A stretch of 64,000 bases of DNA from Plantago major (Eukaryota > Streptophyta > Magnoliopsida > Lamiales > Plantaginaceae), in contig CM048842.1 of NCBI GenBank assembly GCA_026545765.1, positions 73,544,871-73,608,870 of the forward strand, in the 5' to 3' direction. Below the pieces are notes generated by a model. The model made no database searches and had not been told where the DNA came from. It saw nothing but the letters and a program-made list of their open reading frames with translations. Both the position numbers and the translations under genes were made by a program. Of this stretch, positions 1-11,541 are shown in pieces; positions within the stretch are counted from its first letter, which is position 1, and each line of letters opens with the position of its first letter.

Positions 1-1787
1 AAATACAACTGAATTAATATAAGATTCTAACTAAAAACATGTTTTTATCCATCCGTGTTTACTTCTCCATTGTTCTTCTGTTCTTCTGATTCCTTCTCCA
101 TCGTTCTTATACTCCATTGTTTCTTCTCCATCGTTCTTCATAACATAAATTCTCCTATTCTTCGTCGCACCTACAAGTTGATTGATCTTTTGAGAACTAC
201 CCAAGCCAAGCAGAAGAAGACTTTGACGTTTCTTCTTCATAGCAGAATAGAAGGAGAATTAAAACGCATAATCGGTCGATCAGTACAATTTGAATCATAT
301 AAGAAATGAAAGATTTCCATCGCATTTTCCTATGGATGCCTTCTCCAATGACCAATCAGTCCTATGGTGGTTATGTCGCGTAATTCTGCCACTTCTAATT
401 TATGTATAATAAAGATTGGTCACTCGATTAATAGATAAGGTTTACACGCCCAGAAGGCTCTTTATTTTCCAAAAAATTGAACTGATAATTGATTGATAGA
501 GGTGAGTAAGATGGGTGTTTGGACGAAGAATATAGAAGCAGAGATTGAAGAAGGTTGCCTCTGTTTTTCCAATTTGTTTTGCTAATTTACGGTTGAACTT
601 GGATTGTATATCAATTAATGGTCCAGATCATTTCATACTAATACTCAGATGTCAAGTACTAATTAATCTGATGTTATATTTGAGTTTTGAAGTTCTGAGT
701 TCTAGAGTTTATGAATAGTAACTCAACTCGAGTAGCATAGTAAAACTCAACTTATGTTGAAAGCTAAACATACTTTAATTTAAGATATTGCTTTTTAATA
801 TATCCAAACTAATTTTGTATCATCTACATTTTATGTTGTTATGTTGGTATTGTATCTTCATGCGACTGTATTTTGTAGAATTTGCTCGGAGACACGGAAA
901 CAAATTATGGATGAATAAAAGCATGAAAAAACGAACACACGTAAGAGCAAGACAAGAAAAATCCAAATTGTTGGTATTTATGAATATGGAATATGGTGTA
1001 TTATTAATTATTAATAATAAATGCAGTCGGGGAAAAGTTAGGAAATGGGGTACCACAAAATAAAAAGAAATAGTTATAGTTGTGGCGTCAAATTATATGA
1101 TGATAATTATGGCCTAAAATCAAGTTGTGCTGGCCCTGGACATTGACGTCCGACAATTTTTTGTCATTAGCATCTTTTTTTCCTCTCTTTGCCTTCGATA
1201 ACAGGGAATCCCGTTATAATTAATTAATTAATTCATTCATTGATTAATTATATATCAAGGTTACCAGTACTACCTGCTTATAATGCTCAACGTAGATAAA
1301 GGCTTAGAAATTAATTTTAAGTGATTAATCTGTACCAACTTTTAAACGCAGATATACTATATAATTAGCTTATAGGGATTTGGTACATTAATATATTAAC
1401 CGAGCTAACAACCCTTATGTATTGAGCACGCAACTAAATTATTAAAATCCGTGATTTGTCGATGACCAAGATAGATTCGTACTTCAGAAAAATATACATA
1501 TTGTTATAGACTAAATTTCATTGGGTTACATGGTAACTACAAGTGATCTGCAAACAATATTATTATAGTCACAAACAATAAATAACAATTGAGTATTCTG
1601 TATAGAGTTAAAATTTTAAATTAAGTATAAATTTAAATATTTTTAATCAGTTTTTCTAATTTTTAGTTATTTCCAAAAGGGCTACGAGAGCCTTACTTAA
1701 AAAAAGTCAGTGAACATAAATAATGTGCTTCTGTTACTTAAAACACTGATGTTTACATTCAATTATTAGCTGATGATAGGTTATTTA
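1..1787. other. AT-rich intergenic DNA, no gene seen
   Basis: The reading frames here are short, AT-biased and show no family resemblance or splice-consistent continuation. There is a CT-rich stretch at about 60-140 and ATTAATTA-type low-complexity sequence at about 1215-1250. I see no RNA gene or clear transposon ends. Confidence 0.6.
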
Positions 1788-1933
1788 AGCTCTGTTCTTT
1801 TCATCTGAAAATTCATTAATTTCAGTTTAGTTCACTTCTACTTAGTTGTTTTTTATACTACAATTCAGTTTAGTTCAATTTAGTTCAAACCAGTCAAGTT
1901 TTGTTCAATTTTTCTAACTAAGAGAACAGAGCC
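1788..1933. mobile_element. Tourist-like (PIF/Harbinger-type) MITE
   Basis: A 146-bp non-coding segment whose left end AGCTCTGTTC is the near inverse of its right end GAACAGAGCC. It is flanked by TTA on both sides (1785-1787 and 1934-1936). A 3-bp TTA duplication and GGCTCTGTTC-like ends are typical of Tourist/PIF-Harbinger MITEs. The interior repeats short CAGTTTAGTTCA-like words. The superfamily assignment rests on the TSD and ends only. Confidence 0.5.
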
Positions 1934-2176
1934 TTACTGATAAAATGTTAATATTGATTATTAATTTTCATCTAAAAATATTAATTCGTAGATTTTAAAG
2001 TTAAATAGACCAATCACCGAAGAGTCCATGATTATTATATCCTCCGACAAAAGAAAATCCCATCTCGAGATGATTTTATGACAAGAAAAAGAGAGCAAAC
2101 CAAGACCTCATGTTGAGAATTGACTTTCTCTTTCCATGGTATGTTTTCATCTTCATGGACGAAAATGATGCCATCG

Positions 2177-2261
2177 AAGCATAAGCCTGGCTTTACTTAA
2201 AAAAAAAAAAAACAAAAAAAAAAAGAAAAAAAAAAGAAAAAAAAAAAGCATAAGCCTGGCT
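2177..2261. mobile_element. Poly(A) insertion flanked by 16-bp direct repeats
   Basis: The 16-mer AAGCATAAGCCTGGCT occurs at 2177-2192 and again at 2246-2261. Between the copies are TTACTT and a 45-bp A-rich tract with a few C/G interruptions. Long perfect target duplications flanking a poly(A) tail are the hallmark of target-primed reverse transcription (LINE/SINE machinery). What remains is little more than the tail, so this is probably an extremely 5'-truncated retroposition. Simple tandem duplication with A-tract expansion is the alternative. Confidence 0.55.
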
Positions 2262-3027
2262 AGTTAAATAATTACTTCGATATAAATAATTCAATTACTT
2301 CAATATAGATAATTTAATTTCATAACCATATAAGACAGTAGATATTTCAATGAGGTGATGTTATTTTATCATAGTTAAAGCAGGTTTTACTATAGTTAGA
2401 CTACAAGGGTTTGTTAGAATCTTTACTCTTTGCTGGCTCACCTTCATGTAGAAGAGTTAAGCATCGAATTCGAATTTCCCGACTACGAGATTCAAAAATT
2501 ACATTTTGACACTTACATCTTTATATGTGTTTGATTGTTTAACTAAGCTTCAAGAATCAAGTGTCAAGGCTCGTATGACAAGTTATCGCATGTAACCTAT
2601 AGAGGTTGCAATGAGTCAACAATTATGTAAAATGTTAGAAAGGCAATATTAAAATTTTGCAACCTTCAATTAGTTATTTCAGACAATTTCGACGGTAACT
2701 TATTTGATAAAGTAATACAATAACAATAAATATCGTAGTTGAATCAATTGGTGAGGAGCTCAAATTTGTTTTAGCATAGCTTCGAATTCAATTATTGTTC
2801 ATGTAGAGAACAATTTGCTATACGATGACTTTTGTGGTGATTCACAAATCACAATGAATACGATTTTGACTATTGTTGTCTCAAATGGTTAACAAATTTA
2901 ATCAAATTCTGAGTATTACAAAATACAAATGCAATGATACTCTCCCCTCACACTCGATTTTGGATATGAAAATTAAGAGTTAAAAGGTAAAATTTGTGGC
3001 CACAGGTGGAATAAATGCAAAACATAT
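2262..3027. other. AT-rich intergenic DNA
   Basis: There is no ORF of note, no RNA gene and no recognisable element ends. It is ordinary AT-rich plant spacer between the poly(A) insertion and the TRIM element. Confidence 0.55.
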
Positions 3028-3310
3028 TGGTAGAATTTCATCTCATCTAAAAGCTCGAACTTATAAGAGGTGTAAAATTTATTCATTAATATTAATACTC
3101 TAATACTCCCATGTACTCGTAGCCGAATTCAACCTCTTCGGGAAGGACATTCAAGTGGATTTTAATATGGGTCGGAGATTATCTATGTGGAGATTCGGAT
3201 TCAGGTGGCATGAGCCAGAGGCTCTGATACCATGTTGAAAATAATCTTATCTAAAAGCTCAAACTTATAGGGAGGTGTAAAATCTAATTATTTATATTAA
3301 TACTCCAACA
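3028..3310 (-). mobile_element. TRIM (terminal-repeat retrotransposon in miniature)
   Basis: Two 78-bp direct repeats (3028-3105 and 3233-3310) flank about 127 bp of non-coding DNA. The right repeat has canonical TG..CA ends (TGTTGAAA...TCCAACA). Immediately inside it, 3220-3232 read on the minus strand gives TGGTATCAGAGCC, the classic primer-binding site for initiator tRNA-Met used by plant Copia and TRIM elements. This puts the element on the minus strand, with the 5' LTR at 3233-3310. The flanking pentamers CATAT and TATAT are a near match for a TSD. There is no coding capacity, as expected for a TRIM. Confidence 0.85.
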
Positions 3311-3358
3311 TATATCATGGCGAAATTTGTAAAAAACAAAAATAAACATATGTAGTAG

Positions 3359-3492
3359 AGATGTTCGAGATAGAGTAGTAGTAGTAGTATTCAACTAAAA
3401 ATATAACTCGTGGGTCAGAGGATGTTTGAGATAGAGTAGTAGTAGTAGTATTAAACTAAAAATATAATTCGTGGGTCAGAGGATGTTTGAGG
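3359..3492. repeat. 61-bp tandem duplication with GTA triplet run
   Basis: A 61-bp unit containing ATAGAGTAGTAGTAGTAGTATT and a GTGGGTCAGAGG tail occurs twice in tandem (from about 3361 and 3422), with the start of a third copy at 3483. The copies differ by a few substitutions. Confidence 0.8.
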
Positions 3493-4942
3493 TTTTCGCA
3501 CTTTGGGGATGATTGGTTTGATGCAAAGTGTTGTGTTTTTATGGTTGACCGAAATGAATCTGATGATTGGTTTGATGATCGTTGATGCGTTTACCAAATT
3601 CATTTCAGAAAGTTTCACGATTACTGCGTTTGAAATGATGTGAAAGTAGATTTCAAACGCATAATTCCTCATATATTTGAGATTTGCATTTTGAAACGTA
3701 TTTTCCAGCTGTGCTGACCCACCTTTCGTGCATTTTTTTAATTGTTTGTTATTTTCTTTTCGTCATAATTCTTAAAATATAAAATATAAAAATATAAAAT
3801 TTATACCGATTTTTATATTTTTTCGCCCTCTACAAATAGAGATCACTCTTAACTATATTTCAATCATTCTAAATTTACGACTTTTATACTCTTAGTTAAA
3901 AAAATATTTATAAATGCAATTTCATTAATTTTAAATTTTAAACACTATTATAATATGGTAAACATGTTAAAAAATCAAAAAATAAATAAAAATAAAATAT
4001 CCGTAACGATACATAAACTATTACTATCAATCACTATCTCGTATATAACGAATCGATCACTATCTCGTATATAACGAGCATTTGCTTTGGACGGATATTC
4101 TTATATCCATAACGATACATAAAGTAGTCTCCGGTGTCGATAACATCAATCATCGATTATCGATTATTGAATGTCCACCAATAACATCAATAAACATTTA
4201 ACTGTATCGACTATTCGTCTTATATAACCACATATGATATTTAATCTTTTGTGGCCAAGATTTTATGTCCAACGCCATTACGATTAAGCGTGTTCGGATA
4301 ACCGAATTAGATTTTGAACTTTATGTTCACATCCAGAACGATGCTGGAAGTAGTGGTCGGTGTCAAAATATGCCAATTATATGTCAAAGCGATTATCGAC
4401 TATACGTACATCTTTTGTCACAGTAATTAGTGTACTATATTTGTCTTGGCGCTAAATTGCCCCCAATTCGTCATTTTCTAGGGGTTCTCCAATACGAAAA
4501 TGCACCTGAACCAATATGCCAATCTAATTGAAATGTGCATTTCGGAGGTCCCAAACGCACCGAAAATGCATTGTGTCAAACTGGTACCAATCGTTGCGAT
4601 TCGTGATTAAACTGCATCTGCAAACACCACAAATACATTCGGGACTTAGATGTGCAGTTTGACCAAGGCCAAATGCATTTCGGAACCAATCAAACCCTAT
4701 GTAAGGTTTACCTGACTTACGTGGTTTGCAGTTTATTCCAGTACACATCTAACGATAGCATCTACGGGTGTTTGACGGATTTTAAGAAAACATGAAACAC
4801 CTAAAAAATGCAGTCTACATTTTTTAGAATAGAAGACGAGCCTTAACATATTCATTTAAGGTGACTAGGCACACTATAAAACGTCAAAAAGAAAGAAAAC
4901 AAAACGTGGTTTTACGTCGATATCTAGTAAATTATCGTTATA
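3493..4942. other. Intergenic DNA with small repeats, no gene seen
   Basis: A 12-bp inverted repeat with 13-bp loop lies at 3625-3636 and 3650-3661 (TGCGTTTGAAAT and its complement). A 22-bp direct duplication lies at about 4030-4075. The short minus-strand frames at 3451-3672 and 4524-4748 have no recognisable family and no supporting splice signals. The AATGCATTT-rich region around 4490-4700 may be an old element, but I cannot define its ends. Confidence 0.5.
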
Positions 4943-4944
4943 TA

Positions 4945-5772
4945 GAGTAAAATCTCTATAAAATAATAATGTTGAGACCGAGATATTTTATTAATTTAGC
5001 GAGATATTATATAATTAATAGATTAATAATTTATTAATTTAAAGAGGTTTTACGTATATGTATAATTGACCAATAAAATTTTCAAGTCCAATATATCAGT
5101 TACAATGTATATCAGTTAGAGATAAAAAATAAATTTAAAAAAAATAAGTTCTAATTAATATTCTATAACTTCATATTCACATATTAGTTGGATTCGGAAG
5201 TTTGAATGGCATATGTTCAATGTTCTTAAAATACAAGTAAATGGACGTGAATTACTTGCTAGATTTTCTCATTGTTTTTACTGAATGTTTTGAAGTTCAT
5301 AGTATAGAAGAAATTGTGGTGGATACCATTCAAAATCCGGTAGATGATGAAGCTGAGCATGATTCAATGACTTTGGAACCAGTCACTCAAAAAGAGGCAT
5401 TGCAAGCGGCAAAAACTTTTCAAAACTTTTTGTTGCAGTACTAGAAGACAACGTCACAACACTCGAGTGCAATGAGGAGATTAGAGATGAACTCAATATA
5501 TATTTGAAGTTCAACAAAAAACAAGTGACTATAAATTCATTTTTTACTTAACAGTCTTAGAAATTTTTAAGTGGATAACACACACATATATGGAATTTTT
5601 TAGTACTACTTATTAATTTATAGTTTCACTGGGATTAATATATATACACTAGGATTTCAAAAAAATTATTATCTTATTATTTTATTGATTGAATTCAAAT
5701 TTGACTTAGATGTCTTAATTGCATAAAATTATTAATTTTATCGAGGTTATTAATTTACGGAGGATTAAACTG
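4945..5772 (+). mobile_element. Pogo-like (Lemi1/Emigrant-type) DNA transposon, decayed
   Basis: The left end at 4945 reads GAGTAAAATCTCTATAAAAT. The right end, read inward on the minus strand from 5772, gives CAGTTTAATCCTCCGTAAAT. Both resemble the plant pogo-type TIR of Emigrant/Lemi1 (CAGTAAAACCTCTATAAATT), and a further inverted copy lies at about 5032-5056. TA dinucleotides flank both ends (4943-4944, 5773-5774), the expected target duplication for the Tc1/mariner/pogo group. A transposase C-terminal fragment lies inside (5241-5551). The element is 828 bp, far too short to be autonomous. Confidence 0.7.
5241..5551 (+). pseudogene. C-terminal fragment of a pogo/Tigger-type transposase
   Basis: The frame from 5241 contains an acidic stretch and then PVTQKEALQAAKTFQNFLLQ. 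After a stop and frameshift at about 5440 it continues with an EEIRDEL helix and ends KKQVTINSFFT before TAA at 5549. Plant Tigger/CENP-B-like DDE transposases end with just this arrangement: a KEAL..A..L..FLLQ helix, then a basic-hydrophobic helix, then KKQ.TI..FF. The DDE catalytic core and the HTH domains are missing. Position inside pogo-type TIRs supports the call. It is a relic with no expected activity. Confidence 0.6.
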
Positions 5773-5774
5773 TA

Positions 5775-6362
5775 TAGACGCCTCACGGGTGACCGGAATT
5801 CTGGCGCGTGAAAAGGCTGCAAATAAGGAGGTGCCACTTCTTCTAGTAGGTGGTCACAAGTGCAACCTAACCATTTTTACAAATCAATATATTCTCCTAT
5901 TGTCATTTTTCTAAATGTTAAACAACGACAATGTTGTACCAAATTTATATTTTGTTTACATATTGAGGCCATAAATTGTTTTTATTTCACTATCGCTTTC
6001 AAATATATATAGAACAAATATTCTCTATCAAGATAAAAAGGACCAAAATTCCGGTGGACAAAAAACTATATTCATCCTTGTTACATTTGATTTTTACCCC
6101 TTTGCAAAGGATCCAATGCAAATTTCTTGTATTTCGAATCAACCGAGTAACCTGCTAGTTATAACTCTTGGTGAATTGTTATTGTTCAAGTGATATAAAT
6201 CGGCACGTATTGATTCAGATGGCTAAAATTCAGAACTTACTGCAACATCATGATTCTAAGTGATCAAATACTCCATCCATTTCACTCAATGTTTGACAAT
6301 TGCAATTGAAACACATACTATTAAGGTGAATAAGTAAAGAAATATTTGATATTAATATAAAA
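5775..6362. other. Intergenic DNA, no gene seen
   Basis: A slightly GC-richer segment at about 5775-5860 is followed by AT-rich DNA. The 60-codon frame at 5976-6158 has no recognisable features. Confidence 0.55.
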
Positions 6363-6364
6363 TA

Positions 6365-6610
6365 CTCCCTCCGTCCTTTTACAAGGTTTACCATTTGGTT
6401 TTGTTTGAATTTTAAGTAATATGGAATAAAATAGTAAGTAAATAGTAAAAAGTAAGAGGGAGAAGAAAAGTAAGAGAGAGAACAGATAAATTATGAAAGA
6501 GAGTAATGAAAGATTAGAGGAGGTAGTGGGTTTAAAAAAATGAAACGTTAAACTTTAAAAAAAAACTACTAAAATGTCAAAAAGTAATCATTTAAAAAGA
6601 ATGAAGGGAT
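6365..6610. mobile_element. Mariner-type (Stowaway-like) MITE
   Basis: The 246-bp segment begins CTCCCTCCGTCCTTTTACAA and ends GAATGAAGGGAT, an imperfect inverse. It is flanked by TA at 6363-6364 and 6611-6612. CTCCCTCCGTCC is the standard plant mariner-like TIR. The interior is A-rich and non-coding. Confidence 0.8.
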
Positions 6611-6612
6611 TA

Positions 6613-7560
6613 ATATGGTGTCATATGGTGTATGAACAACATATAAATTCATACCTCGTTAGCTGGTAAGAGTAAGTGAAAGAATTATTTTCCCTGTCTC
6701 TTCTCATTCATCAATCGCATATATATACAAGTATGTATAGCTAGATATCAATAAGGAATCCTATTCCAATTATACTTCTAATTACCAACATTAAAGAATC
6801 ATAATCCCATTATACTTCTAACAGTAAGTTAACTATCAACTCATTTTAAGGGATCATGCGTGCTGGTTAGTCAGTGTGGCTAGTCCTAGGCCGGCCCCTA
6901 CCTAATGCATATGGGGCAAGAGGATGTGCATCAAAATCTTCTCTAGCATGAGTCTTACTTGAATGGGATACATTTTTTAGTTTGGTGTTACATTGGAAAT
7001 TCAAGGTGAAATACCAAATGACATGTCAAAAGTCATCCTATAGCAAATTGCATTGGAAATACAATGAGCGCCGATATAAAGTTCCCATCAAATAACACGT
7101 CGATCTCGATCAATCATAGTCGGGATCAATCGCGAACGAGGCCAATTCAGGACCAAAATTGTCTCCAAAACTCAACAAATTGCCGAATAGAAATTTCGAG
7201 AGGCCATGAGTTGTCTTAAAAATGTGACAAGTGAAACGCACAAAATCACTATTGAACAATTGTATACATGCAATCGTCATCGATCGATCTTGGTCGAATT
7301 GGAAGATTTCTAGTGGTTAGAACAAAAACCAAAAACTATTCTTCTTTTCCCTTTTCTCTTCCATCGATTCATGGTGGCCAATAGTCAGTCTCAAATGTCA
7401 CAATCACTCTCCATTCATCGCCATTTATTGCCTATTGTAGTAATCCCAAATACACACACAAACATCCAAACAAACTGTAAGAAAAATATATTCTTTATAT
7501 CGCCTGTGATATTTCCTTTTTCTTCCTCCACTATCCCTAATACCCGTTGAAAAGACAAAA
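6613..7560. other. Intergenic / upstream region of the DUF4378 gene
   Basis: No coding frame or element ends were recognised. The last few hundred bases (about 7300-7560) become pyrimidine-rich (TTCTTTTCCC, TTTCTTCCTCC), as is common in plant promoters and leaders. No confident TATA box could be assigned. Confidence 0.4.
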
Positions 7561-7753
7561 TCTGTTCAGATTAAAAACCCAGTTTCTGTTTTTTCTGTGG
7601 CTTCTCTTCTCCACACGTACAGCAAAACTTGCTGCTGTAGAGTTACTTTCAGCATAAGCATTGAGTCTTTTTTTGGGAACTGTGAAAGGCCGCATTTTGT
7701 TTAGGTGTGTTCAACAAGATTTGAGTACTTTTATGTTGTGAAAGTTCTTGAAA

Positions 7754-7927
7754 ATGGGCCTAATCGGTTCTTGATTAAAGCAACACGAAAAAGTTGCAAT
7801 CTTTTACTTGTGCTTTACTCTTTACTTTCTTTGTTCAGTGTGTGCAGTTAGTTACTTGAAGCTGATTTGTGAAGCTCTGATGATATTTAGTCATCATGGC
7901 AAGGAGATCACTTGCAGAAGTAGCTGA
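7754..7927 (+). promoter_or_regulatory. Leader with upstream ORFs, one overlapping the start codon
   Basis: Upstream of the chosen start codon (7896) are a 6-codon uORF at 7754-7774 and a 15-codon uORF at 7880-7927. The second is out of frame with the main ORF and overlaps its ATG. The main ATG has the better context (CATCATGGC, G at +4). An overlapping uORF usually depresses translation of the main frame. The exact transcription start is not visible, so membership of these uORFs in the mRNA is inferred. Confidence 0.4.
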
Positions 7928-10900
7928 GTTGAGTGGACCTGGTGAATTGAGCTGTAATTGGGCTATGTTACATGGAGGTTCGAGGCGAAAACCGGCAACC
8001 AAAGGAAGGCCTGAGAGGAAATCTCTTACTGGTATGAGCAAGAATTCTCTGTTTCTAGTCCATTATGCAAAATGCAAGCTTTTAATTTAGCTGCATCTGG
8101 TACTAACCTACTGGAAAAATATTGATGATGCTTGTTTTATGGTCAAACTGTTAGGTGATGCTAATAACTTGAATAAATGCAGTAGCTAGCTGTATTTATG
8201 ATTTAGAGTTTGTGATTATTAGGCCATAAAGTTTTTGTGTTTGTGTATACCTTTCAGTAAATGTGAAAAGTTAAAACATCAGCAGCTGGACCTGTGAATA
8301 TTTGTTGCATGTCCAGAAGTTGCTTGTATATGTACTGGTTCACAAAATTTTCCAGTGTCTTGCTATGCATTTTTTTGCTGAACTTTAGTCAGATTTATAC
8401 ATTTTGATATATATGGGGTTGTAACATTGAGTAACTTGTAGCAGCAGATTATCCAAGAAAGTTTGAGCAGATTGCCAGCTTTGACCAAAGGTGCCGAAAA
8501 ATTCAAGTAAGCAATTGTAGCTTGTCTTATTTTCCATCAAATTATCTTAGTATAGTTACAGTTATGAGAAAACTTTTGTGATATGGTATTACGGTTAGAC
8601 ACAACTTAAATATTAGAAATTCAGATAATCACACTACCACCCACTCAAGCGTTAGTCGCATTCTTTGCCCTCACACTTTTTAATATCCAGTTATAGTATA
8701 GAGATTAATGAGATCTGTTTTATGACCTTTAATTTATCATCTATGATTTACCTAGAGACTGCACGAGCAGTGATTAAGAGTATAAATAAGTTGAAACAAG
8801 TTCTACTATATGTTGAGAAATCCTTACTTTCACGAAGATATAGGATTCATAGCTCCGTACTAGTCCACCCTGTTTATACTTGAAGAAGTTTCACATATGC
8901 TAGAGCTAGACTGCTAGTATAGTTTGTCCCAGTTAATAGTATTATTTGAATTCTTGATTTTTCTTTCTGTTGACCTTTCTGTCTAAAATAACAAAATATT
9001 TGATTTTCTTTAGAACGAAGCAGGCTTAGCGAGTTCCCCAGTCGATGTTATTGCCAAAACCGTAGAAGATTTATTGATTAAAAGGTACAAAGACAGACAA
9101 GTTGAAGGAGTAGCCAAGGAACAGCAGCACAGGGAAACAGCTTACAGTCCTGTAGTCAAAAGTCATAAGAGAAGAAGAAAGAAAGTACAAAATATGTATC
9201 AGTCATCTTCATGTTACTGCAATAGTGCAGCGAGCTTGATCCCACATCTAACTTCAACTTATGCGGAAGTACCTCGAGATAAGGTCACTATTGCTGCGAT
9301 ATTAGGGGAAGCCCATGATCAGAATAATTGGGAAGAGCAATTAGGAAAGTGTGGTCTAATTAATGAGATAAAGACACGGCAGGTTCAGATGTGTGCGAAA
9401 GCGCTTGCAGATAAGATGTTTATTGACAAACAAGTCTTCTACCAAGAAGGTTTCAGCTCTGAATGTAAGCCATTTTCTAATGCTTTAGAAGTCTTGAGTT
9501 CAAGTAAGCACTTTTCTGTAAACCTGCAAGAACCAAAATACCAGCTTGCGGATGCTGCAGATGAAATAGTAATAATGAAGCCAGTTGTAGCAAGAAGTGG
9601 AGGGTGTTCAGAAAATGTTACCTGTTCTTGCTCATCAATCCAGTCTCATTGCGAATTCTGTGAAAAATTACCAAGTGGCAAAGCAAAACCTGCATCGTTT
9701 TCTTTCAGAGAAATGAAGAGAAAACTGAAGCATAAATTTAGGGGCAACAGAAAAGAGGCAAGTGAGTTTTTGGCTGGTTGCACTGAAGTAAAACTCTCTC
9801 ACAGCGGGCCAGCTTTGCGAACTGAAGATGGTTGCATTACCAAAACATTTTCTGTATCTTCTGTCAATGAAAAGAAAGAAGGAAAGCTGCGTGACAGAGG
9901 TGGATTCATATCTGATACTAATAAGGTCCGTGAAAAGTTGGACTTTCCAAGTATGAGGTTTTCTGAGAAACACGAATTTGATGTGATTTTGGAGGCGAAA
10001 AGACATCTTTCTGAAAGGTTGAAGAATCTGACTGAGATACCAAGCCCGACAAGCAAAAGATCCACAGAAAATCTTGGGGGGATATTATCATTGCCCGAAC
10101 ACGAGTGGAGGCCCCTTAGCCCGAGAAGCAACAGCAAGTCTTGCTCTGGTTCTCCACAGATGCGATATAGTCCTTGCAGTTCCACATCCTCTTCTGCTTT
10201 TTACCGAGTACCTTGTGGAAGAGAAACGACTGCCCTATTTTCACCAAGATCAATCAAAGAAATTCCATTATCAGAGACTATGGGCACAAATACAGTTTCC
10301 TCTCTTTTCCAAAGCATTGATGAAACAGGTGATATCATAATTTCACCAACAGACGAAATAAAGGCTTCCAATGGTAAGGAGTTATTCTCTTTTATATACA
10401 CTTGTTTTGTACTAGTATAAGTTATGTGACTTTAATAGAGTTTATATGATTTTCAGGTAAATCGGATCTATCAGAATTGACAAACATCAAGCAAGCTCAA
10501 TCATACATTAAAGATGTGCCAAACGAAATAAAGTACTTTGACGAAACCAGCACCATGCTAAGAACTGATACGGTTCATGGTAGTACAATGCATCATGCAT
10601 TGGTAAGTTCTTTGTCTCCTTCAATTTATACCTTTCTTTTTTCCATTTTAACTCCCAAGATTTTCTTATCATTGGCCTTTCAACCTGTTAGCCTTTGCAG
10701 GACTCAATTTCAACTAGTGAGACAATCACATCGTCATCAGATGATTGTACATCTCCTCGCCCGAGCATCTCCCAGCTAGACGCGGCTGACAGCACAAAAG
10801 ATCAAGAAGAACATCAAAGCCCAGTCTCTGTTCTCGATGCATTTTTCATGGAGGATGAATATAGTCCTCAAAGCATCATGCTTCAAACAGGTAATATTGA

Positions 10901-11541
10901 CAATAAATATGATCCCTGTAATTTCCTATTGCTGTTCTGTATGCCTTATGATTCATGATTCATGGCAATCCACAGAAAGGAAGTTACAACCACGACGTCT
11001 CGACTTTGATGACTGCTCCTTACAATCAATCCTGCAAGATCAACCAGTCGAAGAATATGAGTGCATAGAAGAACAGGACTACATTGCACTATATGTGCAT
11101 TTGGTGTTGAAAGCTTCTTGTCTGAGTTGGGATGAGCTTTTTCAATTTGAGTCAAAGCCTGATCAAGAGCTGCTTCACGAATCCGTATTAGATGAATTGA
11201 AGTTTCTGCCTGACGATAAGCTTCTATTCGATCACATGAATGAAGTTCTACTACAGATTTATGAATCCCATTGTTGCTGTCCATGGCCAGGATCCACCAA
11301 ACAAGAAATCAGGTCTGGGTCACTGGAATATGCTGTTCTTGATGAGATCATGCAAGTAGCAGACTTTTACCTACTTCCTCGGACAGAAAAACGAATGCTG
11401 GACCAGCTTGTTTCAAAAGATATAGCACGTTCTAGATCTTGGTTGAACGTGGGAAAGGAGAAAGAAGAAATCACTATTGATATTTCAGAAGAAGTTGTTG
11501 AGGATTTGATTCTGGATATGATCCTGGATTCCCTGACATGA
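7896..11541 (+). CDS. DUF4378-domain protein, TRM-like (TONNEAU1-recruiting-motif family)
   Basis: Six exons fit a continuous 820-codon frame: 7896-8031, 8442-8506, 9014-10373, 10457-10602, 10701-10890 and 10976-11541, all with GT-AG introns in consistent phase. The C-terminal exon carries the DUF4378 signature: EQDYIALYVHLVLKAS near its start, then LFDHMNEVLLQIYE, and finally the acidic end EEVVEDLILDMILDSL. A central helix (EFDVILEAKRHLSERLKNL) and Ser/Pro-rich linkers are typical of plant TRM proteins, which help localise TON1/PP2A complexes on cortical microtubules and influence cell shape. The usual N-terminal VARLMGL-type DUF3741 motif is not seen; the N-terminus instead starts MARRSLAEVAELSGPG. 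The intron 1 acceptor is a triple NAG (8439-8447), so one or two extra residues are possible. The family call is good; the cellular role is inferred. Confidence 0.8.

Noticed and set aside
9668-10401. Minus-strand frames opposite exon 3 of the DUF4378 gene
   Set aside because: No domain, and fully overlapped by a well-supported exon.
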